Shown in pieces: positions 49,329 to 59,673 of a stretch of 64,000 bases of DNA; within the stretch, counting starts at the first letter, position 1, and each line of letters opens with the position of its first letter. The position numbers and the translations under genes were made by a program. The stretch comes from Panaeolus papilionaceus. Taxonomy: Eukaryota; Basidiomycota; Agaricomycetes; Agaricales. The stretch spans positions 744,001 to 808,000 of the forward strand of contig JADNRZ010000001.1 of assembly GCA_015501605.1 (NCBI GenBank). Direction: 5' to 3'. Below the pieces are notes generated by a model. The model saw nothing but the letters and a program-made list of their open reading frames with translations. It had not been told where the DNA came from and made no database searches.

Positions 49329-49400
49329 TACGGTGTCCGAGAAGTGCCAGGTTGAAAATCAATGCATGGCCAACTTACTCGGCTTATTGCTCGGCTCCTT
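49329..49400 (+). repeat. 72-bp inverted repeat, left copy
   Basis: This is the reverse complement of 52345-52416 with two mismatches by eye. It starts TACGGTGTCCGAGAAGTGCC and ends CTCGGCTCCTT. The two copies enclose about 2.9 kb containing the palindromic mariner-like element. Confidence 0.75.
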
Positions 49401-50575
49401 CCATCCATCATCAAGTGATATAGGGTCTCTATCCCTCCTTTCCAGCATATGTAGACTATTTAAATGTATATATAAGCACAAAAAATGTGTATTTATGTTA
49501 TTTGTTGTCAATTTGAACTACAAAATCGCAGTTTTCTTGTTGTATATCATCCATCCTTCGGATCCCAATCTCAGAGAATCTCATCACCCAAAATTTAGAC
49601 CCCTTGCAATTTATCCCACGCCCCTATCAACAACAAAAATAACGGAGGTATTGGATATTGGGACTGCAGGTAGAATGCATTAAGCGCGTATCGTAAGCTG
49701 ATGAGCTTCGTGCCCATGCACCCATATTTTCGTCATTTAAGATGATTACAACGATGCATTGGACACACGCCTATGCCATGGTGCTGGGATTGCACCCATG
49801 CATACTGAACATTTCGAATCATGACCACCAATGATCTCTGCCCAGCTTTATGTTAGATGCCTTGCATTCGATGGTCCGCCCAACTATGTATGAAATTTGG
49901 TACCCTGATTCCCCATCCCTGTTGCGTCCCCTGTTCAGTACTGCAATTGTATTTTTATCTACTATTTATACTATACCCAGGTATGTGTTTTACTGTCATT
50001 ACCCCTCTTCTGATTTTGTGTTTACTAGGTAGCTTATTTATTGAGTCTCGACCATAGCTTACCATTCACGCTGGTCATAAAAGCCAACTGGTTTAAATTA
50101 CTTTATATTTCATTGTCGCCTAGTTGTAGGTCGTGGTCGTGCCACCTACGGTATACGGTATGAAAAAAAGCAAATAAGAAGAATAAATTATACAGAACGT
50201 GCAACACGAGAGGTAGTGGTGATGGGTAAAGGCAATAATGAAGGTAAGCGGGTCTGTGATTGGGCAAGGGCAAAGGCACAGAGCATGGTAGGTACCAAGT
50301 AGGCCTGTATTCAGTAGTATAGTGCTGTATCAAACAAATATGATGCTATGTCGGTGTATTGGGCATGCATGAAGCGCTGAGCTTCGAGTTTTCGAATACT
50401 TACAACGAAAATGAAGCGGAACAAAGCTAGGGTGAGTGCTGATCGACTCAGAGACAAATAAAATCGAGTGTGAGGGTTCGAGAAACCTATTTTTCATTCG
50501 CTCTTTTTCTGTATTTTTTATACTACAAGATAGTATACAAACATGAAACTACTAAGATGATAAGTCAGACTCATA
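49401..50575. other. Gene-poor stretch inside inverted repeats
   Basis: No convincing coding region was seen. Short frames near 49850-50060 and 50103-50333 lack motifs. The interior is A/T-rich with no obvious internal repeat. Confidence 0.3.
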
Positions 50576-51790
50576 CAGTGGCTTACAAAAGTATTGCACA
50601 AACTGTTACGGTTGACTTGTTCGGCGCGTACGAGTCCGGCCGTAGAGTCAACAAGAACGAAGTTCGAAGTTAAAGTCGGAGTCGATGTTGGCGAGTTACG
50701 TTCGAGTTTCAAGAGTATCTAACTAAGAATGCCACTTCGAGTGATCGCTCGATGGTATTGTCTTAGCAGAGAGCAAGTAAAAGAAGTCCAGTAGAAGTTA
50801 TCGTTCTATTGTAGTTAAAGAACTAGCTAAAGAACATAGGGTATAGTACTGGGGTTTATATACGTAATACTAATGGTCTGTGCGCAGTATAGAATAAAGG
50901 TCAGAAGACGGGGCGAAGGAGTCATAATGAAGCGTGTATGGGAATATGAAAGAGAACGAGTCATAAGTGTGAGAGAGATGAGTCGTGGATAGGAGTTGGA
51001 AGTGGAGTGAGAAGGGGAAAAGATAAGGAGATAAGACGAGCTACAAGTACAAAGAGAGATGATAGTACACGAAGATAAGATAATAGTCCGGATAAGATAA
51101 AGAAAAGATAGGGGTATAGTGAGAGACAAAAGATAAAGCGTAACACAAACTTTCTGTGCCTGTATCTCTGCGACCACTTCACCAATTCCTGTGATCCAAC
51201 TTGGATTCTGTAGTGTAGCTTCTTATCTATTAATGTTGTTTAGTACATTATTTGATTGTTGTGAAATACATGTGTCAGATGGAAAATGGCAGAGGGACCA
51301 CTTTTCATCTATGGAAAGGACTCATCCAAAAAATCTGAAAATATTTGCGGATACTGTCCTAATCAATGCCTACAAGTTACAATTTGAATCATATTAATTG
51401 GATGTCTGGTTGAGTGGATATTGAGGCCAAAAGTAGGCAAAAATCACACATTTTGATCAATTTAGCCATTTTTCGGCTACTTTTGGCCTCAATATCCACT
51501 CAACCAGACATCCAATTAATATGATTCAAATTGTAACTTGTAGGCATTGATTAGGACAGTATCCGCAAATATTTTCAGATTTTTTGGATGAGTCCTTTCC
51601 ATAGATGAAAAGTGGTCCCTCTGCCATTTTCCATCTGACACATGTATTTCACAACAATCAAATAATGTACTAAACAACATTAATAGATAAGAAGCTACAC
51701 TACAGAATCCAAGTTGGATCACAGGAATTGGTGAAGTGGTCGCAGAGATACAGGCACAGAAAGTTTGTGCAATACTTTTGTAAGCCACTG
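50576..51790. mobile_element. Palindromic Tc1/mariner-like non-autonomous element split by an LTR
   Basis: The element begins CAGTGGCTTACAAAAGTATT and ends in its reverse complement, flanked on both sides by TA, the target dinucleotide of Tc1/mariner elements. The left arm (50576-50603 plus 51151-51436) and the right arm (51477-51790) are each 314 bp and look perfectly complementary, around a loop of about 40 bp. Removing the inserted LTR and its duplicated 5 bp leaves a 668-bp foldback element with no transposase, so it would depend on an enzyme supplied elsewhere. Perfect arms imply either recent origin or gene conversion. Confidence 0.85.
50604..51145. mobile_element. Solo LTR with 5-bp target duplication
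   Basis: A 542-bp sequence has terminal inverted bases TGTTACG...CGTAACA and is bracketed by direct repeats CAAAC (50599-50603 and 51146-51150). Excising it plus one CAAAC exactly restores the left arm of the surrounding palindromic element, which proves the insertion boundaries. A TTATATA sits near 50856. There is no gag-pol, so this is a solo LTR left by recombination of a Ty3- or Ty1-like retrotransposon. Confidence 0.9.
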
Positions 51791-52344
51791 TATGGTACAG
51801 GTGATAAAGCATAGCTATTTGATCAGAAAGGAAGAATGAAGAATATTACAATTAATACTATCTTTAAGGAAGAGAGTATATAGGTTGGGGTTGTGGTTGC
51901 ATATGGGTGAGGATTAATATTTACAAGGAAATGGAAATAAAACCCTACAAATCTTGATATCAATCGCGCATTCCAGACTATGTGGGGAGCAAGAATGAAA
52001 AAATCGTTTACCCCTACAGTCGCAAGTGTCTATTTCATTCCAGGTGCAGAGTCCTTGGTTCTCCGAACTGAATATATTTTCGCCAGTTTCACGATTTCGT
52101 AGGGTTTGAACTTTGTGAACGGCGTTGACTTAAATGCAAGTGGCGCATGCTGACCAGTTGTTTGGTGTTGATGTACTAACTCAGTCCCTATTTTTCTCTC
52201 CAGACGCTCATATTATTATCTATTGTAATATGCCCCCTTTTAATGATCTGACTAAGTACAGCAATAGCGCTGCAGTCACTATATTATTCATGTTGTGTGC
52301 CGACATAGGGGCGTGAGAGGGATAGAAGGGGGTCTAATTAGGTG
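51791..52344. other. Gene-poor stretch, no gene seen
   Basis: Sequence between the palindromic element and the right copy of the 72-bp repeat. No coding region or further repeat was recognised. Confidence 0.3.
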
Positions 52345-52416
52345 AAGGAGCCGAGCGATGAGCCGAGTAAGTTGGCCATGCATTGATTTTCAACCTGGCA
52401 CTTCTCGGACACCGTA
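52345..52416 (-). repeat. 72-bp inverted repeat, right copy
   Basis: Partner of 49329-49400 in opposite orientation. Outside the 72 bp the flanks diverge, apart from a short similar GCA(A)TAT(G/T)T run. No clear target-site duplication was found. Confidence 0.75.
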
Positions 52417-53456
52417 AATATGCCCTGGTAGTGCAACCTCAGCTCTCCCGAAGACCTGTCGATTTAACATCTGGGAATCCTGGGCATGTCATCCCACCAG
52501 GTGGTTACCTAGCTGCTCCTACGACGAGAATCATGGGATGGCCTTTGCATGCTCCTACTTTCAAATAGCGCAAGCGCCGTTTGACCTTACCCTTTGCTCT
52601 CACCCTGGTTTAAAGAGAAAAACTTGGTTGCGGGTTCTTGTCTTCTCCTGGATTCTCTTTAATTTTTCTGTTACTTGCACTGTGTCTATGTTATCTGCTA
52701 GCTATCAGCTACTGAATTAAACAATAACATAGCTTTGTCCAAAATTGCAACCCAGGAGATAGGGTACTCGGGCTGGAACTGTACAGTCGAAGTCGGAGAG
52801 ATGATAAGCACCAGCGCTGAGCGCAATTATGATCAACATTCAAAAACTTTGATTGCGAACGCAGTGACCATACTGCACACATATCGCTTACATAATTCTC
52901 TCAATACTCTATATATTTCAGGCTTCCGAGGTATTAATGTGCAACCCAATATCGGTGAAGGCGTTCATGAATATCGTTGGATGTACAGAAGAAGCTCTTT
53001 TAATTAACTTCATGCGCCCTGAGTGTACATTAAACATTAAAAGCGAAAATTACTCATAAACTCGAAGCGACATTAGAGGTTGATACCGTCGAGGCAGGCT
53101 TTTCGAGTCGTCAGGGGTATGTTGTTGCTTGTTTGGACAAGGCTGTCAAGGTGATGACTGAAATGCAGTGGGTTTGACTCACCTCCCTTCAATCATCCAA
53201 ACTCCTGGGACTAACCTGCGCTTTACTATACATTGCCTTGACACTATCACAGAATCTAGGAAAATGCTGTGACGACCATTGACTCAAGGACCAGGAAGTA
53301 TCTATTTACAATGTTTTCGTCTGATCATTCTGTTCGTTCTCTCACTGAGCCCCGCTATCTCTGGCTCGCTGCTCAGCAGCATCCAATATTCCACCATTCG
53401 AAAGCCTTCAACCTCATCGTAAAACGTAGGCTAGGCCCTATCGCTAGTCCACCAGA
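52417..53456. other. Gene-poor stretch, no gene seen
   Basis: This includes the upstream region of the second cyclin. Open frames near 52383-52568 and 52735-53007 carry no recognisable motif. This is the right border of the transposon-scarred interval. Confidence 0.3.
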
Positions 53457-55524
53457 ATGTCTGAGGATTTAGTCAGCATGATGGATCTAGACAAGACAGT
53501 GCTGGAAGAAGGTGCAGTGCTAGACGTTGCTAAAGTATGTCACATTTGCCCTCTGTGCTCGCCGCTCGGGAATGTGTTTCTATGATACTGATGGGCTTTT
53601 GAAAGATCCATGAATTAAGAACCCCAGGAATTTTCAAAATCCTGCCTCGTTACAATATTCCTCAAAATCAGGAATGTGTAATTAGGGTTTACTATTCACT
53701 GCCTGATAATCCATTGAGAGCAGTTGGTCACGACAACCTCGGGGCACTGAACGCAAAGATTTCCGTCCTTGGCCAAGAGATTAGACGTCTTAACAAGCAA
53801 ATGGATGAGTTGATAGCCTGTAGGGACTCACCCTTGTCAACGGATGCACAACAGGAGAAGGCGGGACAGCTTCCGGACGATGTTATGCGGCTTTCATTTG
53901 TGGATGTACTTCGGCCATTGTGCCTGACCATCGAGGTGACATGCGTCGATGCTGTGATCCCCGTCTCGCCAAACTTCATTCGACACAGCGACCATATCGT
54001 GTCAAATGTTGATGAGCTGCCCGGGATCTCACAGCCTATGCCTAACGTCGCTGCACTGACCAATCTCAGACTGGAGACCGACTTGCCTGCGGGTCAAAAA
54101 CGGAGGAGAGGCTCAGAGGCAGAGCCATCTACCCCTGCTGCTTCGAGTGGTCAGAAGATCGAAATTCAGTGCGAGGCCCTGAAGCGCGCAAAGAAGAAGC
54201 AGCGGGTGGATGTACCTCAAGAATCCAAGGGTGACAAGGATGTCGAGTTCGATCTGCCCTTGCAATCTGATCCGCAACAAGAGGGTGATGATGGTCTTGA
54301 CACTGTTTACGAAAGTCGTCGGTTGCAGATCGAGGAGAGGGTAGATGACGAGACAATGCAAGTTGATGCAGACGATCCTCAGGTCTTGAGACCAGACTCT
54401 CCGGAGTGGGATGATCTTGAAGCTGCAGAGTCTGATGACCCTCTGCTTGTGACAGAGTACTCCACAGAAATAGTTGCGTACTTGAAAGAAGCAGAGGTAC
54501 TTATGTTAATTTATCGGTGTTTTCGCTTGTCAGCTAATAGGCTGTTTAATAGAAAGCAACCATGCCGAATCCTAACTATATTGTGGACCAAGAAGAAATG
54601 ACTTGGAAGATCCGATGTACCCTCATGGATTGGGTTGTACAACTTCATCATAAATTTCGGGGAAATCTCGAGACACTCTTCCTCTGCGTTAACATCATCG
54701 ACCGGTTTCTCAGCAAGCGCAGTATCCGTCTTGAGAAGCTTTCGCTCCTTGCCTTGATTGCGTACTCAGTCGCCGCAAAGTACGAGCAAATATTTGCGCC
54801 TTCCCGCTTGCAGCTTTCAGATCTGCCCACAGGTCACAGCATCTCTGGACCTGAGCTGTTCAATGGCGAGATTCAGATTCTGAAGACGCTTGACTGGAAC
54901 ATCTCGTCTCCTGGGCCACTAACGTGGCTGCGCCGAGGAAGCAAGGCGGATGACTACGAAATTCAAGCGCGGACACTGGCAAAATATCTGATGGAAGTCG
55001 GCTGTGTCGAGCATCGGATGTTGGGATTCGTCCCCTCGTTGGTGGCTGCTACATCTTTGTGGTTAGCTCGCTTATCCATGGGCCGATTAGAATGGGTACG
55101 TTGTCTACACTCCCAAAAAGATTCTTATTTCGACAGCGCTAATGAGTTTTTTAAAAATTCAGACGGCCACACTCGTGCACTACACAACATATACCGAAAA
55201 AGAGTTGATCCCTGTCGCTGAAATAATACTCGAACACATTATGCTGTCTCCATCCCCAGCCGAATATGTTCATGGTGAGTATAGAAAAAAGGTTCATTTT
55301 CTTGTAGGTTCAGTTTCATTTCTACCGGAAATAACGACTGACAGGCTTTGTAGGCAAGCCTACACTTCAAAGCATGGGCCGTGATGCGCTGGGAGGAAAA
55401 TACCAAAATTGACCTGGAGAGAGATTTGCCTCTAGTAAAAGCAGGGAAATTGAAGGATGGGATCCTGTCATCTAAGAAAGACGAGGTTGAGATGGAAGGT
55501 GTCTCCCAAGGGTCTCAAGGTTGA
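53457..55524 (+). CDS. B-type-cyclin-like protein, second copy
   Basis: Predicted CDK-binding cyclin. The start at 53457 (MSEDLVSMMDLDKTVLEEG) and a GTATGT intron lead to IHELRTPGIFKILPRYNIPQ. A coiled-coil-prone stretch (EIRRLNKQMDELI) and a long acidic/basic linker with QKRRRGSEAE and RAKKKQR follow. The cyclin box comes after an intron at YLKEAE: MPNPNYIVDQEEMTW, RCTLMDWVVQLHHKF, LFLCVNIIDRFLSKRS, VAAKYEQIF, GEIQILKTLDWNISSPGPLTWL and LGFVPSLVAATSLWLARL. C-terminal exons give TATLVHYTTYTEKEL, then HGEYRKK/ASLHFKAWAVMRWEENT, with the stop at 55522-55524. No clear RxxLxxI destruction box was seen in the N-terminus, unusual for a mitotic cyclin. It is the intact relative of the interrupted gene at 42262-43817. 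Confidence 0.78.
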
Positions 55525-56059
55525 ACACAGGGTTACTAGGAAAATGATCATCTCAGTGACCTCACGAAGAGCAGCATATGTAGTTTAGCTTTGACTTTTA
55601 TTTATTAAACCGGACCAATATGTAAACTACGCTACCAGATGTGTATGATAATGTGTACTGGATGTCATATCTTAAAAATGGATGCAAGGATAAAGGAAAG
55701 ATGAACGTCTAGGGATCTGAGTGCGACAAGTGGCTTGTGAATAGTCCGTGGATGTGGTGGTTTTGTACAGATATGTGAGATAGAACGTGAGTGGATAGAT
55801 GTCCATGTGTAGTTAGAAATAATGGTATCACAAATGGGGGGAATATGAACATAAGATCGTGATGTCATGGCATATCGTGAGTGGTATAAAGTTAAGATGG
55901 TATGATGAGGCACGAAAAGATAAATGGGTCATATATGGGTAACTTTTGTGAGAAAAAAGGAGGAGCGAATTTGAACGAAAAATAAAATGGTAAATGGAGA
56001 ACGTGAAAATGAGCACAGATGGATATCATGGCCATGCATCGAGCACGGTTGATATGAAC
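55525..56059. other. Intergenic, convergent 3' ends
   Basis: An A/T-rich gap between two convergent genes. I see no gene or repeat in it. Confidence 0.3.
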
Positions 56060-59000
56060 CTATATCCATCCATGTGGTGAGCTCTTTACGGCAGGTCCGC
56101 TCGTCCCCTCAGGGACTGACATTGGCATGTGAGGGGTACTCCTGCTTGTATTGGGGCGTGAACTTCCATCGTGCAACAACTTCGTTGTCATCTGGGAGTA
56201 GAGGCTAGCACTCGAATTGGTGCTTGTTGCGCTTATCGGTCGCGACATTGAGGTTGGCTCGTAAGGCCCAATGTCAGGGACAGGCGTGTTGGTTCGGGAT
56301 TCGATTTGCCTCTTCCACCCAAATGGCTTCTTTATGCTGCCAGTCGGCCTCATGCCGACGCCATTTTCGCGAGGGTTGATACGAGTATGCAAGGGATTGA
56401 GTCGGGTACGAGCTGGTTCCATACGTGGCGCAGCGATCGGTTGAGAGGGGGAACTTGAGAATGTCGGCACGGGGAAGCAATTGTTTGTTGGAGGTGGGGT
56501 AGGAGCGCTGGAGAGAGGGCGATTGTATGATCCGATGAGCTGGATCATATCTTCCTCTTCCAGAAGTTCGTTGGAGGGGATGGGTTTGGAGATGCGGACA
56601 CCCTCAAGAGAGCCTGTGGATCCATTGCGAGAATGCGATCGGGAATGGCGAGGAGAGTCCGTTGCGAATGGGGGAGTGGGCTTGACGAGCTTGGTGTTGG
56701 AAGAGCTGGAGAGAGTGTAGAGCTTGGATTGAGACTCTGAACGAGAGTGGAAGGAAGGAGACCGTAATGTTTCGTCTCCTTTCTCGAGATCGGTGTCAAA
56801 ATCATTGCGAGGGACGTGAACGTGAACGTGTGTGGTAGATAGAGCGACTTTGGGATACCGGTCGTCGTTGGAGGCCCTTGACCCAAGGTGCAAAACTTTC
56901 AACTTCATGCCCTTCTGCTGCTCATAACTGTCAACAGCAGAAATGTCCTTGCCGTATTCGCTGCCTTCCGGGACATCGGCGAAATGAACTTTCTTCGCCT
57001 TCCTATGCTTGAATAACCCCTCAGCCCATCTCACAAATTTCCACTTCCAGCTCGCCCTTCCTCTCTGTAATTGACCTGAGGCGAATAACCCGGTCTTCTG
57101 TGCGCGTTTCTTGCGTTGGCGTCTGCGGAAGAGCAGGATGATGACAACGAAAATGAACGCGCAACCGAGTGCCATGAGCAGAATCTGCCACCAGTGCAGT
57201 CTCCTCCTCCCTGTAGGGGCCGTCGGAGTGTTTATGCCCGTGATGGTGGGATCAGGCGTGGTTGTGGACGTCGTGATCGTGAGCTCTGAGAGACAAACGC
57301 CAAGATTAGAGACCACATTTGCGTTGTCAGCACAGTTGGCTGCAACACATGCACCTCCCCGTAGGACTTGACTAGGACTTGAGCACGATAGGCATTGGGA
57401 GCCCCCTGGGCCAGAACATGATGCGCAAGAACCATCGCATGCCTGACATGTGCCGCTCGCTTTGTCGAAGTATTGAGATTTCGAGCATGTTGGAAGACAA
57501 CGCCCGTTTGAAAGGACGGGACGGTTGGATGGACAGGCAGTGCATTGCGTGAATGAGGTGCCAGAGCAGGATGCACAGTCAGGGTGGCAGGTGAGGCACG
57601 ATCCACCCGAGGAAGATGGGGTTGTCCCAGATGGACATGAAGACACGCATTGACCTGCTGAGGCGACAAGATTGGATGTGCAGGTCATGCAGAACGAAGG
57701 TGAGCCAGCGCAAGTTGCGCAACCTGAGTCACAGGCTAGAATTATTTGATGAGTAAAATGAAAGAAAATATGACAGATGAAACACGTACGAAGGCAACTG
57801 GATCCGTCTTGAGAGACCACCGTGCCTGCTGGGCACTCGTCGACGCATTGACCATTGTTGAGGAATGTCCCAGGGATGCACGATGTACATTGCTTGTTAT
57901 CGAGGGTGCTGGTAGGGCCGAAACCTGGAATACGACAGGAGGCACACTTAGCACCACAGGCTAGAGATAGAAAACGAAGGTGAGTAATAACATCGCAATT
58001 GAATCATGGAAGTACGCACTGTTACAGGTAAGTTTGACATTATCAGCAATTAGGTTTGTTCCCTCACAAACGCCATCAGCGTTGGCTGGGACACATGCAC
58101 CATTGAGCATGTAGAGGCCAGGGGCGCATGTGGCACAGTCGCTGTCAAGACGCCCGACGCATGACCCACAGGTGGTAGGACAGCTTGTGCAAGCACCCCC
58201 AGAGGTAAAGCTGTTTGCGGGACAGGGCTGGTTGTTACCGTCTACCTGAGGAATGAGAATACATTTGGTAGGATCGTTGCCGTCCTTAGTCATTCCACCT
58301 TTGCAGAGGGTGCATTCACCAGTACCGGATGCGCAGAAGGTACACCCCGGTTGGCAGGCTTCACAGTTTCCAGCATTGGTTAGGAAGAAACCAACTGCAC
58401 AGGAACTGCATTCGGCCGAGTCACCAGGCGACCTAAGAAAACCGCCAGTACAGGTGCATTGACCATCAGAGCCACATACACCATTTTCACAGTTGCATGT
58501 GCTCGGAAGGTTGGCAACTTGTGGACGGATGCATCGACCTGTACCAGATATTCCATCGTCGCATTGGTCACAGTCGGATAGGCAAGCTTGACAGGATGGT
58601 CCAAAAAATCCGGAAGCACACGATTCGCATGAGCTACCTGTGAAACCTGGGGAGCATTGACATGTTCCGGACGGTGTGCAGATGGAGTTTGAAGAACACA
58701 CTGGAGAGCAAGCCGATGACTGCATGTCTCCGAGGGTGAGGGTACTGACAGAGGATGGAAGCTGGTTTACATCTGGAACTGGGTCCCAGATAAAAGTGCG
58801 GTCACTGCCCACAGCAATCCAGACATTGTTCGAGATGGCAAGAGACTGTCCTGAGAGGGTTGTGGATGTGTTTGTTCCAGGTGATGTTGGCAGAGCGGTA
58901 AAGGCAGCTTGGCCAGAATAGAGGGAGCCAGAATACGTTGATAGACCTGGGGCCAGATCAAGATTAAGTGGTAGAGTTACTGATGAACTTGAGCTGGAAT

Positions 59001-59294
59001 TGAAGCCGGCAGATGCTTGTAAAGAAGCCGAAGATGACGTTAGAACATCATGAAGAAGTTGAGGATTTGTCGAGGAAGTATAAGTTCCCGGAAGGAGATG
59101 TAGTGAACGCCCAGGGACAGATAAAGTTGCACCAACTATCAAAGTTATTAATATTAATCCATGGAGAAATGTAATAATTACTTACTTGTCGTGTTCAACG
59201 TTCCCTGAACACACTGACCAGCGGTACAGATGATGCTGGGAGCAGTTTGAGCGAATATTGAGGGTATCAACAGAAATAATGATAGAGGTATCAT
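56060..59294 (-). CDS. Single-pass membrane protein with furin-like cysteine-rich ectodomain
   Basis: The start at 59294 gives a signal peptide (MIPLSLFLLIPSIFAQ). The ectodomain has a Ser/Thr-rich region, an EGF-like stretch (CSPVCSSNSICTPSGTCQCSPGFTGSSCESC), then many furin-like/growth-factor-receptor-type cysteine modules with the CxxC rhythm (CQPGCTFCASGTGECTLC, CDSGCATC, CHPDCASCSG, CDGSCASCSG). A Thr-rich stalk leads to one transmembrane segment (WWQILLMALGCAFIFVVIILLF, about 57120-57190), then a basic stop-transfer RRRQRKKR. A cytoplasmic tail of about 330 residues, rich in serine and proline, has no kinase domain. Four or more exons join without breaks. Such receptor-like architecture is known in fungi and protists but rarely characterised. 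Role unknown: surface sensor, adhesion or protein-processing factor. Confidence 0.82.
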
Positions 59295-59673
59295 GGTGGT
59301 AGTGGTAAGAGGGAGAGATGTCGATAAAATGTTGTCGCCGCCATCCTTTTCGTCGTCGTCGAGCTCTGCATTGTCCACCACTGTCTATTGTCCAAGAACA
59401 ATAATAGGCGCGTCGTGTTGTTTGTATTTGGTCACCTTTTAGTGTACAAACAAGACATTGTGTTTGGATCCAAACAAACTCCCATTACGTTATCAGTCCA
59501 TCACTTAACCTTCTCACGCCCAAAGCACATTTTTCGTTTACAAATGCCCAAGTACAGGGGACGACAGCAGAATACAAATCAATAACACAACGAAAAAGTT
59601 TTAGATAAAACACCAACGTCCCAAAGACGCATTGCAAAGAAAAAAATAGAACGCGAGAAATGAAATAAACGCA
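59295..59673. other. Intergenic upstream of receptor-like gene
   Basis: This promoter region of the membrane protein includes GGCGCGTCGTG near 59407. An in-frame ATG at 59381 would add a non-hydrophobic leader and is disfavoured. No gene was recognised. Confidence 0.3.

Noticed and set aside
51191..51397. A 68-residue open frame present identically on both arms of the palindrome
   Set aside because: It is a by-product of the inverted repeat, lacks transposase motifs and a plausible promoter, and is not a gene.
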